A DNA stretch of 36,855 nucleotides from Pseudomonas reactans (lineage in GTDB: Bacteria > Pseudomonadota > Gammaproteobacteria > Pseudomonadales > Pseudomonadaceae): contig NZ_JACAPG010000016.1 of the NCBI RefSeq assembly GCF_013385825.1, positions 1-36,855 of the forward strand, in the 5' to 3' direction. Of the stretch, positions 1-7,846 are shown piece by piece (the stretch's first letter is position 1; each line of letters begins with the position of its first letter). The translations under genes were made by a program, and so were the position numbers. Under the pieces are notes generated by a model. It did no database searches and had not been told where the DNA came from. It saw only the letters and a program-made list of their open reading frames with translations.

Positions 1-1683
1 CAAGGCTGGGGCACGCTGCGCTATGGCTACGACGCCTGCGGCCACCTACAAAACCTGCGCCTGCCCGACAACAACCGGGTGGTGTTCAACCACGACAAAG
101 GCGGCCACCTAGTCACCGTCGAACTGAACGGTGAAACCCTTACCTCCCACCTGTTCAAAGCCGGCCAGGAACTCCAACGCCAACAAGGCCAACTGATCAA
201 CCACTACCACTACGACGATCAACAACGCCTTCACGCCCACGCCGTTACCCAACAGCAACACACCCTCTACCAACGCCAGTACGACTACGACAAAGCCGGC
301 AACCTCACCCGCCTGCTCGACACCCACAAAGGCGACCACCACTACCACTACGACACGCTAAACCGCCTCACCCGGGCCAACCACGCGCAAGGTGAGCAAG
401 AACGCTTCGCCCACGACCCGGCTGGCAACCTGCTCATGCAAAACCGCCCCGGCCCCGACATCGTGGCGGGCAATCGCCTGATGATCCAAGGCGACCACCA
501 CTACGACTATGACGCCTTCGGCAACCTCATCCGCGAACGACGCGGCAAAGGCCATCAACTCGTCACCGAATACCGCTACGACTGCCAGCATCGTCTGATC
601 GGCATTAAAAAGCCCAACGGCCAGACTGCCAGCTATCGCTACGACCCGTTTGGGCGGCGGATCAGCAAAACCGTCGACAGCGTCACTACAGAGTTTTTCT
701 GGCTCGGCGACAAACTCATCGCCGAACACCACGCGGATCGCCATCGCAGTTACCTCTACGAACCCGACAGTTTCCGCCCGCTGGCCCTGCTCGAAGGCTT
801 CGGTCCAAAGGAAACCAAGCCCTTCCACTACCAACTCGACCACCTCGGTACGCCGCAGGAACTCACCGATACCTACGGCGAAATCGTCTGGTCCGCGCAC
901 TATCGCGCCTACGGCGAAATCACCCGTCTCGACATAGGAAAAGTCGACAACCCACTGCGCTTCCAGGGCCAATATTTCGACCCAGAAAGCGGGCTGCACT
1001 ACAACCGCCATCGCTACTACAATCCGGATATTGGTCGCTACCTGACACCGGACCCGGTGAAGCTGGCGGGTGGAATCAATGCGTACCAGTACGTGCCCAA
1101 TCCGACGGGGTGGGTGGATCCGCTGGGGTTGAATTCATGCCCGGGCGACAATGGATGCAAGCCAGACAGTACACTCCGAGAGCCAACGGCAGGGGTTAAT
1201 CAAAGGGAACCAGCTTTACCGCAACTGACTCGTGCGCAGAGACAGGCACGTATCAATGAGCTTGGCGAAGCAAATGCTCATCGGCGCTTAACAGAACTAG
1301 AGGCATCAATCCCTGGGGCGCACTTTCTTGAAAAGCACGGAGCACAAACGTCACTGGAATCTCAATTGGAGCGGGTACAAACAGCAAAAAACCCTACCAC
1401 TGGAGAGATAGAAAGGTACATAACAGGCCCACACGCAGGAGAGCCTAGAACACCTAGTGCTGCTACTCATTTCCTAAGCCACAGAGATCAGTTGAATGCA
1501 ATCTACCGTGCACAGCTCATATTCAAGCAGATAAATCTTTCGGCATCAAAACGACCTATGAACATGGGCAAAACAATTGGCGAAGGGTACAAAAAAGATG
1601 GCTACGAATACGGGAAAACGAAAAAAGCCAGAGTCATCCTGAATCAGGACGGACAACCTATCACAGCCTATGGAGACTTCTAA
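1..1683 (+). CDS. Rhs-family polymorphic toxin, 3' part (C-terminal toxin)
   Basis: The reading frame is open from base 1, so the gene begins upstream of the window. The first ~1130 bases encode tyrosine/aspartate (YD) repeats such as YRYDPFGRR and end in the hallmark Rhs core boundary: RYYNPDIGRYLTPDP followed by DPLGLN at 1117-1134. Rhs cores form a shell that carries the variable C-terminal effector, usually delivered by type VI secretion. After DPLGLN the composition turns clearly AT-rich, and about 180 residues of variable tip follow. The tip holds GAHFLEKHG, NPTTGEIERY, THFLSHRDQLNAI and a terminal GQPITAYGDF. This layout (KH motif, FxS..Q..A helix, final strand) resembles CdiA/Rhs RNase-type tips of the RNase A-like or BECR group, but I cannot assign the family firmly. 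The stop codon overlaps the next start (TAATG), which fits toxin-immunity coupling. Confidence 0.93.
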   Translation, partial: QGWGTLRYGYDACGHLQNLRLPDNNRVVFNHDKGGHLVTVELNGETLTSHLFKAGQELQRQQGQLINHYHYDDQQRLHAHAVTQQQHTLYQRQYDYDKAGNLTRLLDTHKGDHHYHYDTLNRLTRANHAQGEQERFAHDPAGNLLMQNRPGPDIVAGNRLMIQGDHHYDYDAFGNLIRERRGKGHQLVTEYRYDCQHRLIGIKKPNGQTASYRYDPFGRRISKTVDSVTTEFFWLGDKLIAEHHADRHRSYLYEPDSFRPLALLEGFGPKETKPFHYQLDHLGTPQELTDTYGEIVWSAHYRAYGEITRLDIGKVDNPLRFQGQYFDPESGLHYNRHRYYNPDIGRYLTPDPVKLAGGINAYQYVPNPTGWVDPLGLNSCPGDNGCKPDSTLREPTAGVNQREPALPQLTRAQRQARINELGEANAHRRLTELEASIPGAHFLEKHGAQTSLESQLERVQTAKNPTTGEIERYITGPHAGEPRTPSAATHFLSHRDQLNAIYRAQLIFKQINLSASKRPMNMGKTIGEGYKKDGYEYGKTKKARVILNQDGQPITAYGDF

Positions 1684-2066
1684 TGAAACTTAAACCATGT
1701 TTATCCATCACTCAAGGCCTTCTATTCACTTACTGCATAGAAAACTCGCGCAGCCCGGAAAGGGAAAAATTGATTAGCTCAATAAACGTAAATCGCGAAA
1801 GCGACCTTAAAAAACTGTTTGAAAAATTAACAAAACCAGAATTCATGAAGTACAAGCATGACGAAAGACAATGGCACATAGATACACTGCAGCATTTTCT
1901 AGCAGCAGGAGACAGCTTTGACTCCGTATTTTATCTCTTTGACACGTACTTCAAAGATGAAATTCTAGACAAACGGGAATTCATGAAAGTCTTACTTAGC
2001 TGCTTATTAACTTACGATACAGAAGCTACCACAAACGAATCAACATGGATTTTGCCCACAGAATGA
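1683..2066 (+). CDS. Candidate immunity protein to the Rhs toxin tip
   Basis: This 127-residue protein starts on the last base of the Rhs stop codon (TAATG), so translation is probably coupled to the toxin. It is AT-rich like the toxin tip and unlike the Rhs core, lacks a signal peptide or membrane helix, and is rich in charged and aromatic residues, as small cytoplasmic immunity proteins usually are. I do not recognise its family. Its function is inferred from position: the gene directly after an Rhs C-terminal tip nearly always neutralises it. An alternative is an unrelated passenger gene that came in with the tip. Confidence 0.8.
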   Translation: MKLKPCLSITQGLLFTYCIENSRSPEREKLISSINVNRESDLKKLFEKLTKPEFMKYKHDERQWHIDTLQHFLAAGDSFDSVFYLFDTYFKDEILDKREFMKVLLSCLLTYDTEATTNESTWILPTE

Positions 2067-2097
2067 GCATCATCTCCGACCTCAAAAAAGGAAAATT

Positions 2098-2481
2098 ATG
2101 AGTATTGTTAAAAACCACAGTGCCGAAATACCCGACGCAGCTCTAAAACAGCGATCTATCGATGGCACTAACCCTGTTACAGGAGAAAAAGGCGCGATAA
2201 AACCAAGCGCTCAGTTCAAAAACTACAGGATACAACTTAAAGTCTTTGAAGAAGCCACTTCGAGAGAATTACGCAAACTGGCGCTTTTTACAGGAGAGGA
2301 TGAATATGGAAACCCTATTGTCGAGATGGAAATGCAAGAGTGCGGACGGGGCTACACACCTAATGAAAAATTTCTGGAGCACCCCACGCTCAACGAAAAC
2401 ATGAACAGAGCCGTTGTAAAATTTGATCGCGAGACAAAACAACCTTACACCGCGTTCCCTGTGAGTAACCGTAAATGTTGA
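2098..2481 (+). CDS. Orphan Rhs/CdiA toxin-tip-like protein
   Basis: This 127-residue ORF has its own ribosome site (AAAAAGGAAAATT before ATG). It aligns by eye with the tip of the preceding Rhs protein: KNHSAE against EKHGAQ, TNPVTGEKG against KNPTTGEIE, KPSAQFKNYRIQLKVFEEA against PSAATHFLSHRDQLNAIYRA, CGRGYTPN against IGEGYKKD, and RETKQPYTAFP against NQDGQPITAYG. It lacks the Rhs core and the GAHFL segment before the KH motif, so it starts almost exactly inside the toxin domain. I infer a displaced, older toxin tip of the same family, left behind when the present tip was installed. Whether it is toxic alone is unknown, because the missing first histidine may be catalytic. Confidence 0.72.
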   Translation: MSIVKNHSAEIPDAALKQRSIDGTNPVTGEKGAIKPSAQFKNYRIQLKVFEEATSRELRKLALFTGEDEYGNPIVEMEMQECGRGYTPNEKFLEHPTLNENMNRAVVKFDRETKQPYTAFPVSNRKC

Positions 2482-2891
2482 AACACCCATTTCTTAACAT
2501 ACCGTATATTCCAAAACTACAATATTTTCTGGGCGGATTCGATATTTATGGCCGTGAGGATTCTCTGGGGGCCGCCATCGCGACTTATGATATAAATCTA
2601 CCCAAAGATAGAGCCCTTCTAATCAAACATTTGATTATCGACAGGAGCTCAGACTTAAGCCACAGGCACAAAAAGAGCCTAATGGACGTTCTAAGTGCAA
2701 CACTTGATAATAACGAATACAACTTTTCCAATATTTTGCATCAGGACCTGAATTCTCATTGTTCACTACCGTGTGGGTGGGACCGTATGGACAACCCCAG
2801 AAGCCTCTTCGAAGATATTTTCAAGCTTGCCAACGAGGGCTGGCGAGACGACCTTGAAAAAGCCAGGCTCGAAGACCAATCCACATGGTGA
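2475..2891 (+). CDS. Candidate immunity protein to the orphan toxin tip
   Basis: This 138-residue protein overlaps the end of the orphan tip gene by 7 bases, the coupling expected for a toxin-immunity pair. It is AT-rich, acidic in its C-terminal half, and has no signal peptide or membrane segment. I do not recognise the family, and by eye it shows no clear similarity to the first candidate immunity protein at 1683-2066. That fits paralogous tips having diverged to different immunity specificities. Keeping an intact immunity gene after loss of the delivery part is common in Rhs and CDI loci, since it protects against siblings that still carry that tip. Confidence 0.7.
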   Translation: MLKHPFLNIPYIPKLQYFLGGFDIYGREDSLGAAIATYDINLPKDRALLIKHLIIDRSSDLSHRHKKSLMDVLSATLDNNEYNFSNILHQDLNSHCSLPCGWDRMDNPRSLFEDIFKLANEGWRDDLEKARLEDQSTW

Positions 2892-2921
2892 GAACACCAC
2901 TTACCTCATTACAACCCGAAC

Positions 2922-3057
2922 CCTGTAGCGAGCAAACTTGCTTGCGCTGGGGCGCGCAGCGGCCCCAATCCTCACAACCCGACTATTCAGCCAGAACCGC
3001 ATCGCAAGTTTTAGGGCTGCTACGCAGCCCAACGCGAGCAAGCTCGCTCGCCACAGG
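2922..3057. repeat. REP-type inverted pair (GCGAGC class)
   Basis: Two related palindromic units face each other. The left unit at about 2922-2969 reads CCTGTAGCGAGCAAACTTGC and continues into a GGGGC...GGCCCC stem. The right unit at about 3012-3057 is its degenerate inverse, ending GAGCAAGCTCGCTCGCCACA. This is the usual two-unit REPIN layout of Pseudomonas extragenic repeats. It fills the gap between the Rhs island and the convergent carboxypeptidase gene, with no ORF in the space. Confidence 0.8.
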
Positions 3058-3115
3058 AAATTTGCTCACCACAAAATATCTCGCTCAAAAAGGACAAGCG
3101 AGTACACCACTCAAA

Positions 3116-4345
3116 TCACCGCTTCGACAACTCCATAATCATCCGACTCAGCAAATAAACCCGCGGCACCACACTCTCCACCTCCGCATATTCCTCCGGC
3201 GTATGAATATTCCCGCCAACAATCCCAAACCCATCCAACGTCGGCGTCCCAACCCCAGCCGACAGGCTCGCATCCGCCGCCCCGCCGCTGCCTTCGATGG
3301 TCAGCGTCTTACCCAACTCCGCATAAATCCCCTGGGCCATCGCGACCAGTTTGTCCGACTCCGGCGTTTGCGGCATCGGCGGCAACCCACGCTGCAAACT
3401 GGTCTTCACTTCGGTCTCCGGGATGAGCTTGTTTGCCGAGACCCGCGCCAAGTCTTTCTCGATGCGATCAAACTCTTCCGGCAATGCCGCACGCACGTCG
3501 GCCTTCGCAGTGGCTTGGTCAGGAATGACGTTGGTACGATCCCCCGCCTTGATCACCGTAAAGTTGATGGTGGTTTTCTTCTCCTCATCCCCTAGCTTGC
3601 CCAACTGCAGAATCTGGTGCGCGGCCTCCATGGCGGCATTACGGCCAAGTTCCGGGGCCACACCGGCGTGGGCGGCTTTGCCTTTGACTTCGACCACGGC
3701 GGTGGCGCTGCCTTTGCGCCACACCACGAGGCCGTCGGCGGGGCGGCCGGGTTCGAGGTTGAGGGTCACGTCGTGGCCCTTGGCGGTTTTGCGGATGAGG
3801 TCGGAGGCGGCGTCGGAGCCGGTTTCTTCGCTGGCGTCGAGCAGGAAGGTGATCTGCGCGTAGTCCTTGAAGCCCTGGTCCTTGAGGACTTTAAGCGCAT
3901 AGATGCCGGCGACGATGCCGCCCTTGTCATCCATCACGCCAGGACCGTAGGCGCGGCCGTCCTTGATATGGAACGGGCGCTCGGCAGCCGAGCCTTCCTT
4001 GAACACCGTGTCCATGTGGGCCATCAGCAGGATCTTGGCTTTGCCGGTGCCCTTGAGGGTAGCGACCACGTGGCTGTTGTTGGCCGCTTTGTCCGGCACC
4101 AGCTCGATAGAGAAACCCAGCTGTTTCAGCTCATCCACGGCAATGTCGCGCACTTGGGTCAGGCCCGGCTCATAGCCTGAGCCCGAGTCGATATTCACCA
4201 GGCGCTCCAGCAGTTTCAGGGCCTCAACCTTGTACTGTTCGGATTGCGCCTGGATCTGTTTATGGGGTTCGGCGCTGTAGGCCGGCAGGGCGAAGGACAG
4301 GGCCAGGGTGGCGGCCAGGAGAGTACGGGGGAAGGTGAAGAGCAT
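3116..4345 (-). CDS. Periplasmic M20 glutamate carboxypeptidase (CPG2-like)
   Basis: This 409-residue zinc peptidase of the M20A family probably releases C-terminal glutamate from folates or peptides in the periplasm. I place the start at 4345, where AAGGA lies 7 bases before ATG and the first 25 residues form a signal peptide ending AYSA. An in-frame ATG 12 codons upstream would bury this signal. Metal and catalytic residues fit carboxypeptidase G2: MAHMDTV (H110, D112), GVMDDKGG (D140), DASEETGS (E173, E174), the GKAAHAGVAP dimerisation-domain histidine, and NIHTPEEY near the C-terminus. The length suits the family. It lies just downstream of the diguanylate cyclase on the same strand, but nothing suggests a functional link. 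Confidence 0.92.
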   Translation of the reverse strand: MLFTFPRTLLAATLALSFALPAYSAEPHKQIQAQSEQYKVEALKLLERLVNIDSGSGYEPGLTQVRDIAVDELKQLGFSIELVPDKAANNSHVVATLKGTGKAKILLMAHMDTVFKEGSAAERPFHIKDGRAYGPGVMDDKGGIVAGIYALKVLKDQGFKDYAQITFLLDASEETGSDAASDLIRKTAKGHDVTLNLEPGRPADGLVVWRKGSATAVVEVKGKAAHAGVAPELGRNAAMEAAHQILQLGKLGDEEKKTTINFTVIKAGDRTNVIPDQATAKADVRAALPEEFDRIEKDLARVSANKLIPETEVKTSLQRGLPPMPQTPESDKLVAMAQGIYAELGKTLTIEGSGGAADASLSAGVGTPTLDGFGIVGGNIHTPEEYAEVESVVPRVYLLSRMIMELSKR

Positions 4346-4392
4346 GAACCGATCCTTGTTTTTGTTGAAAGGTGCCGCCACACCCTACTCCA

Positions 4393-5451
4393 CTAGATCG
4401 ATCGCAACCAACTTCCCTGTACCGAGCTGACGCGGTTGCGCCCGCTGCTCTTGGCCTCGTACAACGCCTGGTCGGCATCGTTCAGCCAGCTTGTCGAGTC
4501 CGCATGGCTCGGTTGATACGGCGCCAGGCCGATGCTCAAGCTGGCGCGCAAGGTCGGGTCCTGGGCGTAGGCCAAGGCGTTGAAACGGTCGCGCAGGGCG
4601 TCCATCACTTCGGTGGCGCGGTTGAGTGGCATGTCCGGCAGGATCACGCAGAACTCGTCGCCACCGTAACGCCCGGCCAGGTCGGTGGCACGCAGGTTCT
4701 GGCGCAGCACTTTGCTGAGTTGGCGCAGGACGATATCGCCGGTGACATGGCCGTAGGTATCGTTGATGGTCTTGAAGTGGTCGATGTCGATCAGCGCGAT
4801 GGCGGCGCCGGCAGGTCCTCGGCGGCAGCGTTGGAATTCGATTTCCAGGTGGTCTTTCCAGGCACCGTGGTTAAGCAGGCCGGACAGGCTGTCGGTGCGG
4901 CTCAGCGCCAGCAACTCACGTTTGTGCCGCGCGAGCGTCACCGCCTGGCGATAACAGATCCAGCCCAATGCCAGCGGATACAGCATCAGAATCGGCAGGC
5001 AGGCGTAGAGCTGTGCCTGAGAGGTGACGGCGATGAATGCCGGGGCAAAGATCAGCAACGCAGCGCCAATACCCAGCGCCTGAGCCACCCACCCTGCCAG
5101 CATGAAGCGCGGACCGCCGATGGCCACGTTGTTCATCGTCATCATCGACAGGGTGGTGACGCTGGGCAGCGGGTTGAAGTGCATCGCACCGACCCAGAAC
5201 CCACCGCAAAAGGAATCGAACAATAGGTTGCGTCGTTCACTGCGCAAGGCGTTGACGCTGCGCAGCGTCAACTGAAAAGCCAAATGCGGCCAGGCAAAGG
5301 CGTTGATCAACATCCAGGCCCACACCCACCACGCGGGTTCCAGGGGATACATCCCGAACACCACACAGACAAAACCGAGCGTCAGCCCGAGGGTACGGGA
5401 TTTGTACAGCCGTGAAGCGAGCGGAAGTCCGGTGCCTTCTGCAGCTGACAT
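4393..5451 (-). CDS. MASE2-GGDEF membrane diguanylate cyclase (AdrA/DgcC-like)
   Basis: This 352-residue protein would make cyclic di-GMP. The first ~180 residues are hydrophobic and match the MASE2 sensor type: a KSRTLGL start, WPHLAF, RRNLLFDSFCGGFWV and MNNVAIGG. The GGDEF domain follows from about residue 185, with the active-site loop RYGGDEF near residue 262. RATD lies five residues before it, an RxxD product-inhibition site, so both catalysis and feedback inhibition look intact. No EAL domain is present. The domain order is that of E. coli DgcC (AdrA), which drives cellulose synthesis, though no cellulose genes are in the window. The Shine-Dalgarno site before the start is weak. Confidence 0.93.
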   Translation of the reverse strand: MSAAEGTGLPLASRLYKSRTLGLTLGFVCVVFGMYPLEPAWWVWAWMLINAFAWPHLAFQLTLRSVNALRSERRNLLFDSFCGGFWVGAMHFNPLPSVTTLSMMTMNNVAIGGPRFMLAGWVAQALGIGAALLIFAPAFIAVTSQAQLYACLPILMLYPLALGWICYRQAVTLARHKRELLALSRTDSLSGLLNHGAWKDHLEIEFQRCRRGPAGAAIALIDIDHFKTINDTYGHVTGDIVLRQLSKVLRQNLRATDLAGRYGGDEFCVILPDMPLNRATEVMDALRDRFNALAYAQDPTLRASLSIGLAPYQPSHADSTSWLNDADQALYEAKSSGRNRVSSVQGSWLRSI

Positions 5452-5531
5452 GGTGGGGTGAGATCCTGGAGGAATGCCTGGAGTCTAACAGGGCAACGGC
5501 AGATCGCCACTACCGCTCATAAGCTCACTCC

Positions 5532-6164
5532 TCAGTGGGCAAAACCCCGCGCCAGCATCAGGGCTACGCCCAACAGCAACAGGGCCGTGATCCGCTGCAA
5601 CATCACACGGCGCTTGGGGTTTTCCAGCACGTGCTTGATGCGCTGGCCGAAGTAGCAATACAGGCAGCCGCTGGCGAATTGCAGCAACAGGAATGTCAGC
5701 CCGAGGATGGCAATATCCACCGTCGAACTGTGCTCCCCGGCCCCGGCAAACTGCGGGAATACCGCGCTGAACATGATGAGGGTCTTGGGGTTGGAAAAAC
5801 CGGTCAGCAAGCCCTTGCCGAACAGGTTGCGCGCCGCTTCCACGTGGCCGATCCGTTCGATCACCACGCCGCTGCTGGTCCACTGCTTGTACGCGAGGTG
5901 CAGGATGTACCCCACGCCGACCACCTGGATACCCTGGGTGATCACCGGATAGCCCTTGATCAACTCGGAAAAGCCCACGGCAAAGATCAGGATCGAAATC
6001 AGGTACGCCACACTGGCGCCGATCTGCGCCGGGATCGAACGGCGCAGCCCGTCACGCACGCCCAGGCTCAACAGCAGCAGGGTCATGGGGCCGGGGCTGA
6101 AGGTCATGGTGGCGCAAAACAGCAGGAAGTAGAGAAACGAAGAAAGGGTTAACGCACTTGTCAT
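5532..6164 (-). CDS. LysE-family amino-acid exporter
   Basis: This 210-residue inner-membrane protein has about six hydrophobic segments and the N-terminal LysE/RhtB signature FSPGPMTLLLLSLGVRDGLR, plus GFSNPKTLIMF at mid-protein. Members export amino acids or their analogues. It is transcribed away from the MocR-type regulator across a 123-bp gap that contains repeated GGTAAAGT elements. Divergent MocR-exporter pairs usually mean that the regulator controls the exporter. The substrate cannot be read from the sequence. Confidence 0.92.
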   Translation of the reverse strand: MTSALTLSSFLYFLLFCATMTFSPGPMTLLLLSLGVRDGLRRSIPAQIGASVAYLISILIFAVGFSELIKGYPVITQGIQVVGVGYILHLAYKQWTSSGVVIERIGHVEAARNLFGKGLLTGFSNPKTLIMFSAVFPQFAGAGEHSSTVDIAILGLTFLLLQFASGCLYCYFGQRIKHVLENPKRRVMLQRITALLLLGVALMLARGFAH

Positions 6165-6221
6165 GGCCGCAGACCTGGAGGATGGAGCCCGCAGTCTAGG
6201 CAGCTAGCATTGCGCAAGGCA

Positions 6222-6263
6222 GGTAAAGTGATGCCTAATCCGCCCTGACTTTACCGGTAAAAT
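6222..6263. promoter_or_regulatory. Candidate MocR operator between lysE-type and mocR genes
   Basis: GGTAAAGT at 6222-6229 recurs exactly as its reverse complement ACTTTACC at 6248-6255. That abuts a third copy, GGTAAAAT at 6256-6263, giving the 12-bp palindrome TTTACCGGTAAA at 6250-6261. MocR/GabR proteins typically bind direct and inverted repeats in the gap between their own gene and a divergent target. Assigning this site to that regulator is inference. Confidence 0.55.
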
Positions 6264-6287
6264 CACCAGCAAAGATAAGGAAGTCGC

Positions 6288-7700
6288 GTGCTCGTATCGG
6301 CCATCGCCTTTGTAGAAGGCACCCCCAAGGTGCAACAGATCGTCGAGGCGTTCAGCCAGGCCATCGAAAACGTCGAATGGGCGCCCGGCAGCAAATTGCC
6401 CTCGGTGCGCGAACTGACCGAGACCCTGGGCGTGAGCAAGTTCACCCTCAATGAGGCCCTCGACCGCCTGCGCGGCCGCAACCTGCTCACCTCCAGCCAG
6501 GGCCGTGGTTACTTCGTGGCGATGGAGACCGTGCGTCCGCCCGCCGCGAACTGGGTGGACCTGCTGCCTCAAGACCTGCTCAGCGTATTGCGCCGTCCCT
6601 TGGCCGCGGCCAACGGCGACCTGCGCCCTGGCGGTGGTCACCTGCCAGAAACCTGGCTGGACAGTGAAGCCCTGCGCCAAACCCTGCGCAGCGTGGTGCG
6701 TGCGCCGTCACTGCGCATCGCCAGCCTGGGCACACCGCCCGGGTTGCTACCGTTGCGCCAGGCCCTGCAACAGAAGCTGCACGGCGAGGGCCTGTCGGTG
6801 TCGGTGGAACAGATCATCACCACTCCCAACACCGTGCAAGGCCTGGACATGCTGATGCGCCTGCTGGCACGTCCCGGCGATACGGTCCTGCTCGATGCAC
6901 CGTGCTATTTCAACTTCCACGCCAACCTGGCCCTGCACGGGGTCAAGGTGGTGACGATCCCACGGCGCCCCGACGGTTTTGACTTCACGGCCCTCGAACA
7001 CCTGCTGGCCGAGCATCGCCCCCGCCTGTACCTGACCACCAGCGTGTTGCACAACCCCACCGGCCACTCCTTCAGCCCCGGCCAGGCGTTCCGCCTGCTG
7101 CAACTGACCCAGCAGTACCACTGCCATATCATCGAGGACGACCTCTACGGCGACCTGCACCCCAACCCGCCACCGCGCCTGGCCGCCCTCGCCGGCCTGG
7201 ACCAGGTCACCTACCTGTCGGGCTTTTCCAAGATCCTCAGCGCCAACGCCCGCGTCAGCTTCGTGGTGGCCGCGCCGCAACTGGCGGCCAACCTCACCAA
7301 CATGAAGCTGATGAGCGGCGGCGTGACGTCTGAACTGTTCGAGCAAGTCGTGTACCGCATGCTCAGCGAAGGCAGCTACGCCAAGCACCGCAAGCGCATG
7401 GTGCAGCGCTTGATGGAAGCCGGTGGACGCGTGGAGCAATGGCTCAAGCGTTGCGGCTGTGAACTGCCGATGGGTTACGAAGGCGGGATGTTTATCTGGG
7501 CGCGCCTGCCGCCTGGGGTCAACGGCGAGCTGTTGGCCCAGGCGGCATTAAAACAGGGCATGGTGCTGGCGCCCGGCGCGCTGTTTGGGTACGACCCGGC
7601 GCAACGTGATTCGATGCGTTTCAATGTGGCCCACAGTGATGAGGCAAAGGTCCAGCGGTTGTTCGAAACGCTGCTGGGCAGGGCTTCGCACGCCCTTTGA
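6288..7700 (+). CDS. MocR/GabR-type regulator (GntR HTH + aminotransferase fold)
   Basis: This 470-residue protein joins a GntR winged helix-turn-helix (about residues 10-75, with LPSVRELTETLGVSKFTLNE) to a fold-type I aminotransferase domain (about 100-465). The PLP lysine is in LSGFSK, K315, preceded by the IIEDDLYGDL aspartate motif. MocR proteins use PLP and an amino compound as effector and usually act as activators. The start is GTG at 6288 with AAGGAAG just upstream. The divergent LysE exporter is the probable target, so the effector is probably an amino acid. Confidence 0.93.
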   Translation: MLVSAIAFVEGTPKVQQIVEAFSQAIENVEWAPGSKLPSVRELTETLGVSKFTLNEALDRLRGRNLLTSSQGRGYFVAMETVRPPAANWVDLLPQDLLSVLRRPLAAANGDLRPGGGHLPETWLDSEALRQTLRSVVRAPSLRIASLGTPPGLLPLRQALQQKLHGEGLSVSVEQIITTPNTVQGLDMLMRLLARPGDTVLLDAPCYFNFHANLALHGVKVVTIPRRPDGFDFTALEHLLAEHRPRLYLTTSVLHNPTGHSFSPGQAFRLLQLTQQYHCHIIEDDLYGDLHPNPPPRLAALAGLDQVTYLSGFSKILSANARVSFVVAAPQLAANLTNMKLMSGGVTSELFEQVVYRMLSEGSYAKHRKRMVQRLMEAGGRVEQWLKRCGCELPMGYEGGMFIWARLPPGVNGELLAQAALKQGMVLAPGALFGYDPAQRDSMRFNVAHSDEAKVQRLFETLLGRASHAL

Positions 7701-7741
7701 GTGATGAACATAGCCTGTCGCACCCGCCATTTTGCATCGTC

Positions 7742-7786
7742 GTGTATCTGCTTGTCGCCAGATACACTGCAATACAAAGGGTACAA
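7742..7786. promoter_or_regulatory. Palindrome and tandem TACA repeats before the response-regulator gene
   Basis: A perfect 9-bp inverted repeat, GTGTATCTG (7742-7750) and CAGATACAC (7759-7767), leads into direct repeats with TACA at 7763, 7773 and 7782, about one helical turn apart. Tandem repeats with 10-bp phasing are typical of OmpR/PhoB-type response regulators bound head to tail. I infer an autoregulatory site for the following gene. The hairpin could also help end transcription of the upstream MocR gene, though no T-run follows. Confidence 0.45.
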
Positions 7787-7846
7787 GGCAAGGGCGTCGC
7801 CAATGGCTAGACTGCGCTCCAATGAGTATTTAACGAGGAAGGCAGC

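Noticed and set aside
2885..3595. A 236-codon plus-strand frame after the second immunity gene
   Set aside because: It runs through a REP pair and then antisense of the carboxypeptidase gene.
4372..5226. A 284-codon plus-strand frame opposite the diguanylate cyclase
   Set aside because: Antisense of the GGDEF domain, with no recognisable protein features.
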